Source of the DNA: Daldinia sp. FL1419
Taxonomy: Eukaryota; Ascomycota; Sordariomycetes; Xylariales; Hypoxylaceae
Assembly: GCA_025201765.1 (NCBI GenBank)
Contig: MU623354.1
Location: 340,581 to 404,580 of the forward strand
DNA length: 64,000 nt
Direction of reading: 5' to 3'
In this document: one piece after another, positions 23,112-33,849 of the stretch
How positions within the stretch are numbered: the first letter of the stretch is position 1
How the letters are laid out: each line of letters starts with the position of its first letter
The notes under the pieces: model-generated
Seen by the model: the letters and a program-made list of their open reading frames with translations, nothing else
Databases searched by the model: none
Told to the model about the DNA's origin: nothing
Made by a program: the position numbers and the translations under genes

Positions 23112-24052
23112 CTAAACATCTGGCCCGCGAATATCCTCGCTCAGCGGACCTTGTCTCGTCCAAATATTCATCTGCGAGATATATTAGCATTTTTCTCAAC
23201 CCAAACGTGCATGGACGATATCCAAGGGTTGAGATAGGTTATACTTACCCCTATCTTGGAGCCACTCGTAACCGGCAACCCAGCGTGCAGCGTAGCCTGG
23301 TCCCCGGTGCCATCCTCGTGCAGATTCTGCCAAAACACTGCGTTGCCCACCACCGGGCGAAACGTAACGCCGTTCTCCCACGGCTCGTCGCAGTCGACGA
23401 ATTTGCACCAGCGCTCGTCGCGCGGCGCAGCCACCATGGGGAAGTTCGTCCCGCCTCCCGTAATGTCCTCCGAAGCAGCGACGTACGCGAAAAACGAACT
23501 CAGCCGGTTCCCGCCCATGGCGGACGTCGCGTGCGCCGCGTTCGTGTACCAGTCCGTGTGGAAGTGGTACCGCTCGCCCGACCCGTACTTGACGAGCTGC
23601 AGGGGCTCGAGGTGCGTGCGCGGCACGTCGAAGCCTTGGAAGAGCAGGGCTCGCTCCTCGATGCACCGGACTACGGCGTCGCGGGGCACGTTGGTGGATT
23701 GTGAGGTCCGCGTCTGCCGTAGCCCTTGGGCACCGGATGAGTCGGCCACGGCGGAGTGAGAGAATGTGTCCTTACTGGTAAATCGTGAGTTATAACTTAT
23801 GGGTGGTAAATCAACATATTAGTATTGCACTTACGTTGCTTCCTGAAGATGCGCTCGTTCCTCGGCTGTGATGAAGTTTTCTAGGTATATAACGAGCGGT
23901 GATTTAGATACTATATGGCTCTGATACGCGGGATGGTGGCAAGTATAATCGCTCGATGCCGCGATTGGTTTCTGTGCACCGCTATCATGGCTATGTGCTT
24001 GAGCTACTCCGCAGGTGAGCGATAGCAATAATACGGATTTTAGCGAATTCAT
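23112..24052 (-). CDS. Secretory-pathway prolyl 4-hydroxylase (2OG-Fe(II) dioxygenase)
   Basis: Three exons: 24052-23835, 23774-23249 and 23171-23112, in phase; 267 residues. A signal peptide (SVLLLSLTCGVAQA) is followed by a jellyroll dioxygenase domain like the alpha subunit of prolyl 4-hydroxylase. Iron ligands are HxD in YHFHTDW (His 145, Asp 147) and the distal His 236 in LHAGLPV; the 2-oxoglutarate-binding Lys 246 follows in SGSKIG. The last exon completes the strand as MNIWTR, which confirms the splice. Other family marks: ENFITAEE near the N-terminus, GGGTNFP, and PVVGNAVFW. It should hydroxylate prolines in proteins that pass through the ER. It is transcribed away from a PDI-like gene about 400 bp off. 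No HDEL-type retention signal (ends RGPDV). Confidence 0.92.
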
Positions 24053-24456
24053 GATGGACTCAGTAATCCGGTGAAAATATATAAAAGTAAGAAGGAAACA
24101 GACTCGATTTCTTCCTTTTCTAAATAGAAATATTCGAAATCCTCACTTTCGAAGCAGTTGACACAGCTGCATCATAGTAAGGAGGAACATGCAGAGCCGA
24201 AACGTCAACTGTCTGCGTAAAAGGAGCTTCCCCCCGTTTAGCGTTGCAGCAGCCCCTGTTCGAGCTCTTCGAGTGGAGAGCTCTAGCGCAGATTCAGGGT
24301 CGTGGAGTCGGCCATGGTCAGATCTAACCCCTGATCTGCAAGGGAAGCTCAGTTATCTCAACATAAGTCGCTTTACTAGGCAACTATTTGATTTTGAAAG
24401 TTTCCCGCTCAGCTTGGAAAGACAACACCGGTGATGATAAAATAAATAGAATCACG
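24053..24456. promoter_or_regulatory. Shared divergent promoter of the P4H and PDI-like genes
   Basis: 404 bp between the two start codons. An AATATATAAAAG TATA-type element lies at 24076-24087, close to the P4H start. No other gene is present, so both genes probably share regulatory sites here. Confidence 0.55.
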
Positions 24457-25752
24457 ATGAAAGTCGAAAGCGTAGAGCTATTATATCTCCTGGTGGGTGC
24501 TGGGATCGCGGTGGCTTGGGAACACAGCAGCGAAGATGAGTTTCGTCGAGCTATATCCGGTCATAATCACGCTTTGGTTGCCTGTAAGTTTTCCATCTTA
24601 AAAATACCAACTGGCCGACCACATATTCTAAGACAGATACAGTTGTAGAACCATCAACGTAAGCTCATTTGGGACCTAACGGCTGCATTTTATGAATACG
24701 AAACTAATGAGCTGCTTAGAGCTGCAAGCCAAGCTCTAGAACCGGAATGGACATCTGCGACAGAGTCGGGAAAGCAATCTCTAATAAGCGTTGACTGCGC
24801 TTCGGCAACAAGCCTATGCAAGGAGTTTGACGTCGTCTCATATCCCGCTTTACGATTTTTCGACGGCCATGGGAAGATGACATCGTATCGAGGTCCAAGG
24901 AGGGCATCCTCGTAAGTATCCAACCGTAACCTAATAATCTCACCCTTCTATCGTACAAATCTATAGTAGTAGGCTAAGACTCCAACAGAATACTCTCCTA
25001 CCTAAAAAGAGCCGTGCGCCCCGCCGTCACAGTCCTAGACTCGAAGAACACAGCGTCCTTCCAGTCTAGCGACGACCACACCGTCGTCGCGCGGATTAAT
25101 CCAAAAGACCAACATATCAAGGTCTTGTACGATACTCTCGCATCCCAGTACCGGGACCGCCTATCCTTCGGGTCGGTAAAGACAGATAAAGCGACAACAG
25201 TAGCATGCTACAACAACCGGGATGGCCAGCAATTTACTATTTCAGATTTGACAAGCATCAATGCCTTGCCGCGACTCGTGGAAAGCTGCCTTGAGCCCGT
25301 GATCGGGGAGTTTACTCGGGCGAATGAGATGAAGTATCTACAGGTAAACCATAACCCCACAAACATAACGATCAAGAGCCGTTATTAATCCAATTCACGA
25401 CCAGGCCGATAAATCACTCGTCTTCTACTTCTCGCCATCGTCCACGGAGCGGGAAGCATATGTAGCAGCCATGCGGTCCGTAGCCAAGATATACAAAGAG
25501 TACCTTAGTTTCGTAACGGTTGACGCCAACGAATATGGCGACCTCGCAGCGCCGCTTGGCCTGGTTCCCGGCGCATTCCCCGCGCTGTCTGTGCAGAACC
25601 CCATGTTTGGCAAGGTGTTCCCGTACCCGCGAGGACGGGAGATTACGCCCGAAGCTATAGGTGCGTTCCTTATGGACATTAGTCAGGGCAAAGTCGAGGC
25701 GTGGGATGGAGTCCTGAGAGAGGATGCAGGACGTGCACACGATGAACTATGA
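24457..25752 (+). CDS. PDI-like thioredoxin-fold protein with HDEL, no CxxC motif
   Basis: Five exons: 24457-24583, 24643-24658 (a 16-nt microexon), 24720-24911, 24989-25343 and 25405-25752, all in phase; 345 residues. Hydrophobic N-terminus (LLYLLVGAGIAVA) acts as signal peptide. The first thioredoxin fold has HALVAFVEPST where PDI has the WCGHC site, so the redox cysteines are absent, but SVDCASATSLCKEFDVVSYPALRFF keeps the typical cis-Pro (SYPAL) strand. Further thioredoxin-like parts follow (ADKSLVFYFSP, SFVTVDANEYGDL, FPALSV). The C-terminus is RAHDEL, the fungal ER retrieval signal. Hence an ER-lumenal, probably non-redox PDI-family chaperone or subunit. Divergent with the prolyl 4-hydroxylase. 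Confidence 0.9.
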
Positions 25753-25991
25753 GCCGAGTAATTGAGTCAATCAATGCTTGGATAAGAAGATCAAATAGTG
25801 TAACATAGTTCAGATAACGGCGTACCATTTCTATGAATGGAAATAGAAGTGATGCCCATTATCCAAGAAGAAACTAGATGTATGGATATTTAACAACATT
25901 CCTAGAACCTAGATTCCGTTAAACTCTTCGAAATATTCCAGGGTCCCAATATTCGACAGGCACCCGCAATCTCCCCCTCATAAGACAAACC

Positions 25992-28611
25992 TTACGGTAA
26001 ACCCAAGAAGAGCTCCAGAAGCTTGGGGTAGTCCGGAGCACTATATCACATGAAGTCAGCTACTTATTTTTCGAATAGTCATTCGTGTAAATACATACCC
26101 CATGCCGGATACTGGATCCCAGCCTTCTCTAGCGGGAAAGCCCGTCGTCTTACACGCCCGGTTATCACCCTTTGTGATGTCCTTGAAAACCTCGGGGTGG
26201 GAATACTGCGCTTAGTGGTTAGGGAATATCATTGGCGATCGAGAGGATTATGCAAACCTACCAAGACTTGATGAACGAATCCGACCGGGCTTTTACCAAC
26301 CGCCAATCTCTCCTCGTTGATTAAGGTGAGGACCGATCCCCAAAGCGGCGCCGAAGCAGACGTACCGCCAATGATCAATAGCTCGCCGCCGCTAGATATA
26401 ACAAAGTGGTCACCATTAGCCGAGACGTCAGGATACGCCCTACCCAGCTTGTTGAAGTGTCCCTTGCCAGCGTCTACATTGCTATAGTTACCGCCGCCGC
26501 CTTCGTAGCCCTCGAACGGGAGTTTAGCCTCTTCGAGATACTTGTTCACAATATCCTTCTGCCAATCTGGCGCATCGTAGATGTTGGAGAATCCTCCGCC
26601 CGACCGGAACCTATCCGTTGCCTCCTCGGGGTCGACACCAGGGGTACCGTTTGCCTGGAGAACGGTCGATCCTACCGTCAGGATATAGGGACAAGTTGCG
26701 AGAAACTGCGGGTTGAAGACATCGCGTGCGGGACCTAAGCAGCCGGAGGGAGCTGCGGGAGACGAGAAACCGCCGACGCCATCATCGCCGGATGAGATGA
26801 CGACTGTCGTGCCTTGTAGACCGAGTTTCATGATCTCGGCGCATTGTCGCTGTTGATATGATGCAGGTAAATCAACTTCAGCTCCACTGTATGAAATACT
26901 TATGACGTTAGTCGGCTTGTATACGCCGCACATTAGTTGCCCGCTGTATCCGGCGCGGTCATGTGGGTTCGGGTATACAGGATCCCGACACTCGGGGCGT
27001 TTACAGTTGCCCGATTCACCATACGCCTCGAAAGTACAGTAACTACCATCGATTGCGTTCCAGAGATCTAACACGAGAGGTTAGCATATCGAAATTCTGA
27101 CAAAATCGGGAGGACGATAAATTGATCTTACTGTTGAAAAAGCCCAAGTATGACTCTGGATCAAACTCGTAGTTAGTCTGGTACCATTCATCGTCGACCT
27201 GGTAGAGCGCAGGTTCCTGAGGCCAGATCAATCCGTACGCCATTTGGAAATCGAGGTTCGCTTCCGAGCCAGCCAGCCTCAGGTTTGTCGTAGCTCCTTG
27301 CCCACCGTCCACTGAGTAGAGCTCTGGATGCGTCCCGTTCGGGATTTCACTATGGGATATTAGTATCTTTGAAATCGCGTATGGTATATAAATGTGCCTT
27401 ACTCCGTGAAACTCCAGAAGAATGTGTTGAGATCGTGCTGCGTATAATGCTGACCGAGAGATTGGAAGATTCCCATCTTATTATCTGGGTGTTTCTTGGA
27501 TCCTTTCGGTATGCCATATAGAGCTAGAATTTCTTATTAGCCCGTGAAACACCTACTAGAGAGAAACGTTCGTACCCCTAATGCAGTCCGGTGTGATGTA
27601 TTGGTCGCAGCCGCCAGGTAGCGTGAAGTTGCCGCTCGCCACGTCTGCGGGTTCCACGGGACTTGCAAAGCGTAAGGGGCCTTCCACATTTGGCCCTGTA
27701 GTCCGTTTTTGGGCTGGAGTATTATTTTTGCTCCTCTCGCTTTTAAGTTGAACAAGCTCATTCTCGTCAACTGGCTGACCTAAACTGTGGATATGACGTA
27801 CACCTGCTTCCCTACGCTTCTTCGATGAAGCCTCTTGCGTGTTTCCGTAGCCCATCAACTTAATTCCGGGTGTGATATAATCGACATGTTCTTGTACTTC
27901 TTTCGGAAGGTGATATCTTGAAGATGTTTAGCTCATAGCCTATATCATATGTTATTGCACTCACTTATCACAAGCGATATTTTTGATACCCGTATCTAAG
28001 TGCTCCCATATATAGTAGTCTGTCATCAAGAGATCTTCTACCTTCTTGACTGCGGCATCGAATTGCACCCACTACCCGAATCGAAGTTAGATAGGTATTT
28101 ACCAGCGAGTTCCATGCTGCTACGGTTACGGATGTATCGGCTCACTTGTTTATTGCTGGACTGCGAGATGGTATCGAACGGAATCCCTGCTCCAACCAGC
28201 CAGTCTTTGACTGCTTTCAGACTCGTTTCTGATGGCTCAAAGAATTTAACGACCTCTTCTGCTGAGAGATGTTTGCCGTAGTTCTTTGATTCGGGGTTCG
28301 ATCTTTTTAGTCTTATCAGCTACTTTCGATTCATATTTCGGATAGAAAGAGCCACCGCACATGTCCATCAATAAATCATGACCAGATTGCAGGTTTTGCT
28401 GTTTTAAACCTATTCGTATAGGTAGGACAGCATCAGGAACTGCCCTCCGTACTTTTGTCCATAACCTTTCTTGTACCACATCCCTTTTTTCATGCTGAAT
28501 ATGGGTATTCGGGATACTTCGTTTTGATTTGGACGGCTCACGGAAAGGAGGCGCGGCAAAGACTTCCAACGTAACCAAAGCCGCCAGCGTGATAAAATTA
28601 AGCAGCTTCAT
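25992..28611 (-). CDS. Sedolisin, tripeptidyl-peptidase-type serine-carboxyl peptidase (S53)
   Basis: Nine exons: 28611-28361, 28302-28146, 28041-27965, 27916-27576, 27523-27403, 27349-27132, 27067-26262, 26205-26099 and 26040-25992, every junction in phase; 708 residues. Signal peptide (LLNFITLAALVTLEVFA), then a pro-kumamolisin activation domain (LPIRIGLKQQNLQSGHDLL, GKHLSAEEV). The catalytic triad is Glu345 and Asp349 in SEANLD and Ser625 in GGTSASAP; Asp483 in SSGDDG is the oxyanion residue. The C-terminal Ca2+ site is DITKGDN...GWDPVSGMG. A long Ser/Lys/Arg-rich linker (about 185-240) joins pro- and catalytic domains. Acidic-pH secreted enzyme that removes tripeptides or cuts internally. 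Convergent with the PDI-like gene. Confidence 0.93.
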
Positions 28612-29718
28612 TTTGACAGCCACTCAAGAGGGATTGATGATGGACCGGCGGAACGCAAGGGCTACACGACCGCGCATGGCGTTCGAGAGGTAGTCGGTGT
28701 TCATATTATATTAACAATACTGTAGAATCTAGCTCCGCTCCGCTTATAGGAATGGTGTGTAAACACCACTGGGACCTTCATGCCGACGACCGCCTTCGGC
28801 ATTGCTCAAGCCAAGTCGATAAATATATGACTGTCCAATTTCACTGGGCGCGGGTAAATGTATATGTGAGCCAATTAGCTCAACCCTGCTTTCCCTTACA
28901 ATCAATGGGTTTCGCTTATTAGCAAGGATGTAATTAAAGAGTGATGCTAGAATATTTGGAGATCGTTGTCTGTTGCATCTGCTAGGTTCGCCTCTAAATC
29001 CAGGTCAAAAGCCGGTAACCGCTATATGCAAGAAGGCCGGATTGGTGAACATGGATTCGGCTAAAATCATGACAGCGCTCTCCAGATTCCTATAATTTGG
29101 TATCATTGGTGTCAGTGATCGGTACCTTTGCGATCCCGATATCAGGGTAGTCGCCAACTGAATGGACCATCCTAGTACGCGGGAGGAGGCATAATGAATA
29201 AGGAGAACACGAGGGCGAAATTAAATGCGACACGATAATAGACAATTCGCCATGGCTGTGCTGGTGGAGGCTCATTAACACAGGTAGAATTCACCGGGCC
29301 GCATCGTATATAACCGGCGTTCACGAAAGCACTAGCATTGTATAGTATGCGGCGACCCCTCTTGCCACTCAAAGTTAATCAGGACCAGCCATATTCCACG
29401 GCCCTCGCGAACTCCGAGAACAAATGCTGCTGTCCCCAGATCCTACCCATAGTACTAAACTTAGGAACAGGCTAGATTTGTAGGGTATGGAGATTAGTCT
29501 CGTGACTTAGATGAACTTCCTATACTAAGCCCCAACCACAAGACCTAGACTTTCTACAATAATCAATCATTAGTACCTCAGTAGCCAAGAAGTAGCTGGC
29601 GTGCTGACTATGAGGCCTATCCAGAAGTGTGATACCGGCATGATTCTCGTAATGGATCGGATAAGATCGTTGATAAGCTAATCATGGGTATAACGCTTCC
29701 GCCTCTCGTGGCTAGGCG
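28612..29718. other. Intergenic, sedolisin promoter side
   Basis: A small open frame with one hydrophobic segment lies on the minus strand near 29090-29372, but it lacks an ATG and a domain. No gene called. Confidence 0.4.
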
Positions 29719-31029
29719 TCACACAAAACGCCCATTAACGCCATTGAGAGGACAACGTTTTATATTGTCATTGACCAAGTAGTCATTAACGTCCTCACGG
29801 AGCGAATCGTCGAAGGAATCTGGTAATAAAAGATCCCAAAATTCTGCATAAGGTGAATCTTCTTCTTGTCCGTACAACTCACCGCAAATACAGGCGTCGT
29901 CCAAGTCCATCGTTTTCCGAATCTTGGGGAGAAGTACTTGCCACGACGTACTTCTCAGTTTAATATCTCGGAGACATAGCTCCTTGAGAGTGCCTTTATG
30001 CCTCCTAAGCATAGACATGAGATCATGTCGTTCGCATGTGATATTACCCAAAGTCAAACTGTCGAGATGATCCCACTTATGCTTTGGCTCCATTATGTCT
30101 TCAAGCCGTGCAGCGTATCCGTGTTGCTCCGAATGCCAATTAAAAACAACGTATAATGTCTGTAGATGGTGTAGTGACTTGATGAAGTCACGCAACAATC
30201 CCGTTTCCATTAGGCTTCGACACTGAGGAACTTCCGTCCCGACAAGAAGATCTTCTACGACATTAGAATCCATACCTTCCTCACCAGTGTCGATGCATAA
30301 CTCGAGGCATGTGAGGTTGGAATAAAAGGAAAGGGCACTTCGGAGTTCAGCAGCCGGCTTTTCGAAGAATCGCCAGCTGAATGCACCAGCAGTAAGCCTT
30401 CGTAGCTTGATGTTAGCCTCGAAGACGGCAGATAAGAGAGAATCAAGCTGTCGACATCCTATCGGCGTCAGTTCGTCGCCCGGTTTGATTAAACAGCCTT
30501 CAAATGGAGTCTTATTTGGACCACGCCAAAACCAATTGTCGGATGACATAGTTACGTCCTGAAGTGATGAAAGCCGAGGGATGACCTCTTTAAGGAAAGC
30601 AATGTCTTCGTCGTTACTAAGTATCTTCTCCTGTTCGTCGATAGCAGTTTCGTAGTTCTCATATAGTTTTAGGAGTTGTTGATTTCCGAGACGCGGCGGT
30701 GGCGTTTCGTTCTTATACTGAGCCATGATCTTCTCCGCATGTCGAATTGAAGTATAATATTCACGAAACCCGTCTAGAGATTTCTTGGGTGATTCCAGGG
30801 TATGACCAATATAGACCAATGAGCGGACATTCTTAGATGCGATAGGGTGCAGAGAAATGCGTCGGAGCATGTCAAAGTCTTGTGGATGTAAATAAAATAC
30901 GACCTCTCGAAAGGCGAAGCAAGCACCAGCGTCTGCAAAGGCTCTGCAGCATAAGCGGAATCTGCGAATATCCTCAATATCAAGGTACGAACAGATTAAG
31001 CATAGTATCTCTGGGATCATCACGTCCAT
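29719..31029 (-). CDS. F-box protein
   Basis: Intronless, 436 residues from ATG 31029. The N-terminal F-box (IPEILCLICSYLDIEDIRRF, then RLCCRAFADAG, residues 5-37) should bind Skp1 in an SCF ubiquitin ligase. The remainder has weak leucine-rich periodicity (LTCLELCIDTG, LHHLQTLYVVFN, LDSLTLGNI, LKELCLRDIKL), consistent with an LRR-like substrate-binding domain, as in many expanded fungal F-box families. A highly charged stretch with KNETPPPRL and QEKILSNDEDI lies near residues 100-150. The substrate is unknown. Such genes often belong to large paralogous families that evolve rapidly in filamentous fungi. Confidence 0.85.
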   Translation of the reverse strand: MDVMIPEILCLICSYLDIEDIRRFRLCCRAFADAGACFAFREVVFYLHPQDFDMLRRISLHPIASKNVRSLVYIGHTLESPKKSLDGFREYYTSIRHAEKIMAQYKNETPPPRLGNQQLLKLYENYETAIDEQEKILSNDEDIAFLKEVIPRLSSLQDVTMSSDNWFWRGPNKTPFEGCLIKPGDELTPIGCRQLDSLLSAVFEANIKLRRLTAGAFSWRFFEKPAAELRSALSFYSNLTCLELCIDTGEEGMDSNVVEDLLVGTEVPQCRSLMETGLLRDFIKSLHHLQTLYVVFNWHSEQHGYAARLEDIMEPKHKWDHLDSLTLGNITCERHDLMSMLRRHKGTLKELCLRDIKLRSTSWQVLLPKIRKTMDLDDACICGELYGQEEDSPYAEFWDLLLPDSFDDSLREDVNDYLVNDNIKRCPLNGVNGRFV

Positions 31030-31662
31030 AGTTGCAAGTTTTGAAGATTGGACCTTTGAAGAATAAGTTAAATACGGACTATAGTGAATTGAGTAAGAAT
31101 GTTAGATGATAACGTCGGTAAGGTACACGACATATGACATATGTAGGTAGGTAGGTAGGTAGGTTAGGTAGGTAGGTGGTATGAGTAAAGGATGCTCGAG
31201 TCATGAAAAAGTTTAGTAAGGTTGTTAAATCGAGGTTGTTGCCAACTACAGGCAACAAAGCCTAGGTATTCCGCCCCTTTGATGCACGTGCGGAACTCGG
31301 GAACTCTGTGGGGCATGCAACTAACAAACAATACCTGATATAATTATATCAGCAATAGTACCATAATCCTTACTCGAGATAAGCTTATTAGTTATTAATT
31401 TTTAGATTAATAATATTTCATATTTAAATATGATGTTATTAAATCAAGGTAGATTGCAAACAGCTACTAAAAATTAGAGTCTTCATTCAAACGCAGTGCA
31501 AGTGAACATGAGTTAACGTTTATTCCCTAGAAGTTTACCCACCAAGGCTAAGTACCTACCTAAGGTACCTAGGTACCTAAATAAACAATGTCTCATTGGG
31601 TTGGTGAGTTATGTCAGCTCCCACGCGTTCGCCGTCTCAGGTTCCTTCATAAATTTTATTCC
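31030..31662. other. Intergenic with (TAGG)n tract
   Basis: Promoter side of the F-box gene and 3' side of RFC3. A (TAGG)n microsatellite lies at about 31144-31178, and ACCTAGGTACCTAGGTACCT palindromes at about 31554-31580; otherwise very A/T-rich (31330-31450). Confidence 0.5.
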
Positions 31663-32948
31663 TTATCCCATCAGCTCACAGCCTTCTCTTACTACGCCGA
31701 CCACAGCACCTGTTTGAATAGCTTCACTTCCACCAGCCGATACTCTGTACTCTATCTCCGCCAAACCATCGAGCCATCTAATCATAACTTCAGGCTTCAC
31801 CTCCATCTTTACCAGTTGCTCCGATAGTGCTGTGATTATGTCCGCCAATGCAAGACCGTTGGCCACCTTCAGCGTGTTGATTGTTGAAAGACATGTAGTC
31901 ACGTCACTGGTTGCGAGTAGCGTACTAGCAATCTTCGTGATTGCTTCAGGGGGCGGGGCTGCGATACAGTTATAGATGGTCTCCGTTGTGATAGTTTCCC
32001 TAACGATGTCCTTCTCAGGGATCTTCGGTGCATCTTTCGGTTGTATCGGTGTGCCTGATTAAGTTAACGTTAAGTTGCGAGCAAAATTTGAATGATAGTA
32101 GAGCTTACTAGATGCGTGACAAGCTTGGAGGACATTCAATGCTCTTCGCATGTCTCCTTTACTTAACTTAACCAGAGAGTCCGTCGCCTCAGCTGAGATC
32201 TTGACCTCTTCCTCTAGGATGACTTTATCCACTAATACCCGGATATCACCTTCTTTTAGAGGACTAAATCTGAAGCGTGTACATCGCGAAAGCAATGCGG
32301 GCGATAGTTTGTGGGTGTAATTGGCGATGATACAAAATCGTGTGTTCGCCGTATACTTCTCCATTATCCTTCGTAAGGCCATCTGAGCCGTATTCGTCAT
32401 CGCATCAGCTTCGTCCAGAATGATGAGTTTATAGCTCGCGATGCCACCGGGTCGCGAGGCACCGCCCATTGTGAATATCTGCTTTGTCGAGGCAAAGGTC
32501 TTGATCTGCTCACGGACAACATCGATACCCCGGTCGTCTGAAGCATTCAATTCTAACACCATTTGTCGTGTATTCTCTGCCCCATATATACGTCTCGCAA
32601 GCGCTAGGATGGTAGATGTTTTACCCGTTCCCGGGGGGCCGTAGAGAAGGAGATGAGGTAAACGATTCGAATCGACGAACTTATTAATGGTAGCTAGGAT
32701 ATCTTGGTGACCGGAGACATCGGATAAGGAAACAGGTCGGTACTTTTCAACCCTGATGTTCGAATTAGCAACAGGTTAGGAAAGACGCATGAGACGTTGT
32801 AGCAACCCTACCATGGTAAGGAGTCTTCTGCCTCAACAGGCAGATTGGCAGCGCTACGCTTGCCCTTAGCTGTGTTGTCGGAAGAAAATGTGATGTCATT
32901 AGATTTCGGAGGGGCATCAATGTCCATCTCATCTTCAAAATCGGACAT
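31663..32948 (-). CDS. RFC3: Replication factor C subunit 3 (clamp loader AAA+ ATPase)
   Basis: Three exons: 32948-32812, 32752-32109 and 32054-31663, in phase; 390 residues. Walker A GPPGTGKT (84-91), Walker B LIILDEAD (DEAD 159-162), the SRC motif in LLSRCTRFRF (201-203), and ELNASDDRGIDVVREQIK (RFC box). The TRFCIIANYTHKLSPAL stretch fits yeast Rfc3 and human RFC5 better than other small subunits. The N-terminus is acidic and variable (DFEDEMDIDAPP). The C-terminal helical collar domain follows. RFC loads PCNA onto primed DNA with ATP; the same subunit serves checkpoint and cohesion loaders. Two ACGCGT boxes lie upstream, fitting G1/S control by MBF. The 137-nt first exon ends inside the conserved LPW-VEKYRP. 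Confidence 0.95.
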
Positions 32949-33849
32949 GTTGGATTTCTAGGTATCGGCGACAATACCAATGGCTGCTCTCTATTGTGAA
33001 TTTTGCCAAGGTCAAATTTTCTTGAGAATGGCAATTGTTCTCTAGGACAATAATCGGCGTCGTTAATATTAGGTAGCCTTACGTAGGTGTTTAAGAGGTT
33101 AGATTCCTTTGGTTGGGATGTGCAAGGTTGTTGGTATGTTGGATTAATTCAACTGCAGAAAATCGTTGGAAGACGCGTAAATTGAATAATGTTTAACGCG
33201 TCGTACCATCCAACAGGGGCGACTGCCTGCAAGTACCTAGGTACATATGTAGGTAGGTACTTCGGTAAGGTACCCACTATGTAAAGGCTAAGCAGGTACA
33301 TTCCACAAGATCCACATAGGACCCGACTCATCCACGCGAGGTACATGTGGCTGATTATTCCAAGGATCTTTTAAGACGTGGCATCAGCTTCCATTGTTCT
33401 TCACTACCTACAACACAAGGGATAAAGATACAAAGTACATATTGTTATTTCAACTTCAATTTTACTTCACTCATCTTTCCATTTATCTTGGGCAAACTTA
33501 AAATAGAATCGTCAATATCACATTCGACGAGAACATAAATTAGCTATTCTGTCCATCTAAGTCATTCAACGTCGGTTTCCCGGGTAATACAAGCTTAGGC
33601 CATTTTCATACAGTTAAATTGAGCTCGATTAATGGGACGCCTGGTTTTACAACTCACCACCGAGACGCTCGACGAAAGGACCCCGTTGGGAACGCTACTG
33701 AAACTCATGAAAATTACATATTAATAAAATAGTGTAGCATATATAAACTCGTGTTCGCTATGTAAGAATGTAAGAATGTAATTATTGATATCAGTCCAGC
33801 TTGCTAATAACAAGTTATCGAATCTGCAAAAACGAACTTCCAGGTTCAG
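32949..33849. other. RFC3 promoter region and downstream flank of the Cys-rich gene
   Basis: Includes the two ACGCGT boxes (listed) and GTACCTAGGTACATATGTAGGTAGG motifs at 33233-33262. Small open frames on both strands have no support. Confidence 0.45.
33173..33201. promoter_or_regulatory. Two MluI cell-cycle boxes (ACGCGT) upstream of RFC3
   Basis: ACGCGT at 33173-33178 and 33196-33201, 23 bp apart, 225-253 bp upstream of the RFC3 ATG. This palindrome is the binding site of the Mbp1/Swi6-type MBF factor that activates replication genes at G1/S. Pairing and position suit the target gene. Confidence 0.6.

Noticed and set aside
23196..23759. Three other long open frames over the prolyl 4-hydroxylase exon, on both strands
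   Set aside because: Shadows caused by GC-rich codons; only the frame with HxD, distal His and Lys carries domain signatures and joins to the other exons.
29090..29372. Minus-strand frame with one hydrophobic segment
   Set aside because: Starts at TTG, has no upstream exon that fits and no recognisable family.
31588..31827. Plus-strand frame opposite the RFC3 3' end
   Set aside because: Antisense shadow of the RFC3 terminal exon.
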